Shown one piece after another: positions 6,186-6,739 of a stretch of 6,739 nt of DNA (the stretch's first letter is position 1; every line of letters begins with the position of its first letter). The stretch is taken from the NCBI GenBank assembly GCA_002343455.1, contig DDSR01000481.1, positions 9,201-15,939 on the forward strand, in the 5' to 3' direction. The translations under genes were made by a program, and so were the position numbers. Source of the stretch: Deltaproteobacteria bacterium UBA2385. GTDB lineage: Bacteria > Myxococcota_A > UBA796 > UBA2385. The notes under the pieces are model-generated. The model was given only the letters and a program-made list of their open reading frames with translations, was not told the origin of the DNA and made no database searches.

Positions 6186-6263
6186 GGCGCCCTGGTATCA
6201 AGAATGGGCGGGGTGAGGGGACGCGCTCGCGTTAGTGGGCGCCCCTTCCCTCCCGAGGCCGCC
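6186..6263. promoter_or_regulatory. Divergent region between lipoprotein gene and carB
   Basis: These 78 bp must carry the upstream signals of carB unless it is reached by long readthrough from carA. A perfect inverted repeat ACGCG-CT-CGCGT lies at 6221-6232, 31 bp before the carB ATG, and GGCGCCC occurs at 6186-6192 and 6238-6244. TATCAAGAAT (6196-6205) is the only AT-rich patch and a possible -10 area, with no convincing -35. The carB Shine-Dalgarno GAGG is at 6254-6257, 6 nt from the ATG. Confidence 0.35.

Positions 6264-6739
<476 letters not shown>

Noticed and set aside
5827..6201. Alternative minus-strand frame over the small lipoprotein gene
   Set aside because: It is Pro/Arg/Gly-rich without a leader; the 5814-6185 frame has a hydrophobic leader and regular strand pattern.

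Overview
The window is GC-rich bacterial chromosome with strong G/C bias at third codon positions. A Myxococcota-like (former deltaproteobacterial) source is the best guess. The main reason is the tail of the secreted protease at 2826-4589: an acidic Gly/Asp/Thr repeat, then Cys-Gly-Gly-Cys, a hydrophobic stretch and an Arg cluster. This resembles the MYXO-CTERM surface-sorting signal. Lipoprotein-like leaders on two other genes fit a Gram-negative envelope. No tRNA, rRNA, insertion sequence, integrase or CRISPR array is visible.

Layout from left to right. (1) 1-267, minus strand: N-terminal 89 codons of an elongation factor G, running off the left edge. (2) 358-1194, plus: a short-chain dehydrogenase/reductase with a complete active site. 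(3) 1210-2148, plus: a probable outer-membrane beta-strand-rich lipoprotein, 15 bp behind the dehydrogenase and probably co-transcribed with it. (4) 2288-2758, plus: an unrecognised 156-residue protein with one C-terminal membrane segment, starting at a GTG with a good Shine-Dalgarno. (5) 2826-4589, minus: a subtilisin-like (S8) secreted protease with propeptide, repeat linker and C-terminal sorting tail, convergent with gene 4. (6) 4700-5776, plus: carA. (7) 5814-6185, minus: a small lipoprotein-like protein. (8) 6264-6739, plus: carB, first 158 codons, running off the right edge.

CarA and CarB together make carbamoyl phosphate for arginine and pyrimidine synthesis. Here they flank an oppositely oriented lipoprotein gene, so they cannot form a simple contiguous carAB operon, and carB probably needs its own promoter. 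EF-G, CarA and CarB are housekeeping. The dehydrogenase, both lipoproteins, the membrane protein and the protease look like lineage-specific accessory or envelope genes.

I see no convincing new multi-gene system. The points most worth checking are the split car locus, the protease (variant catalytic Asp motif, Cys-Gly-Gly-Cys tail, and a repeat linker with a G8 run that could switch the anchor on or off), the nested inverted repeat spanning both stop codons at 2756-2828, and short inverted repeats at similar positions upstream of carA and carB.
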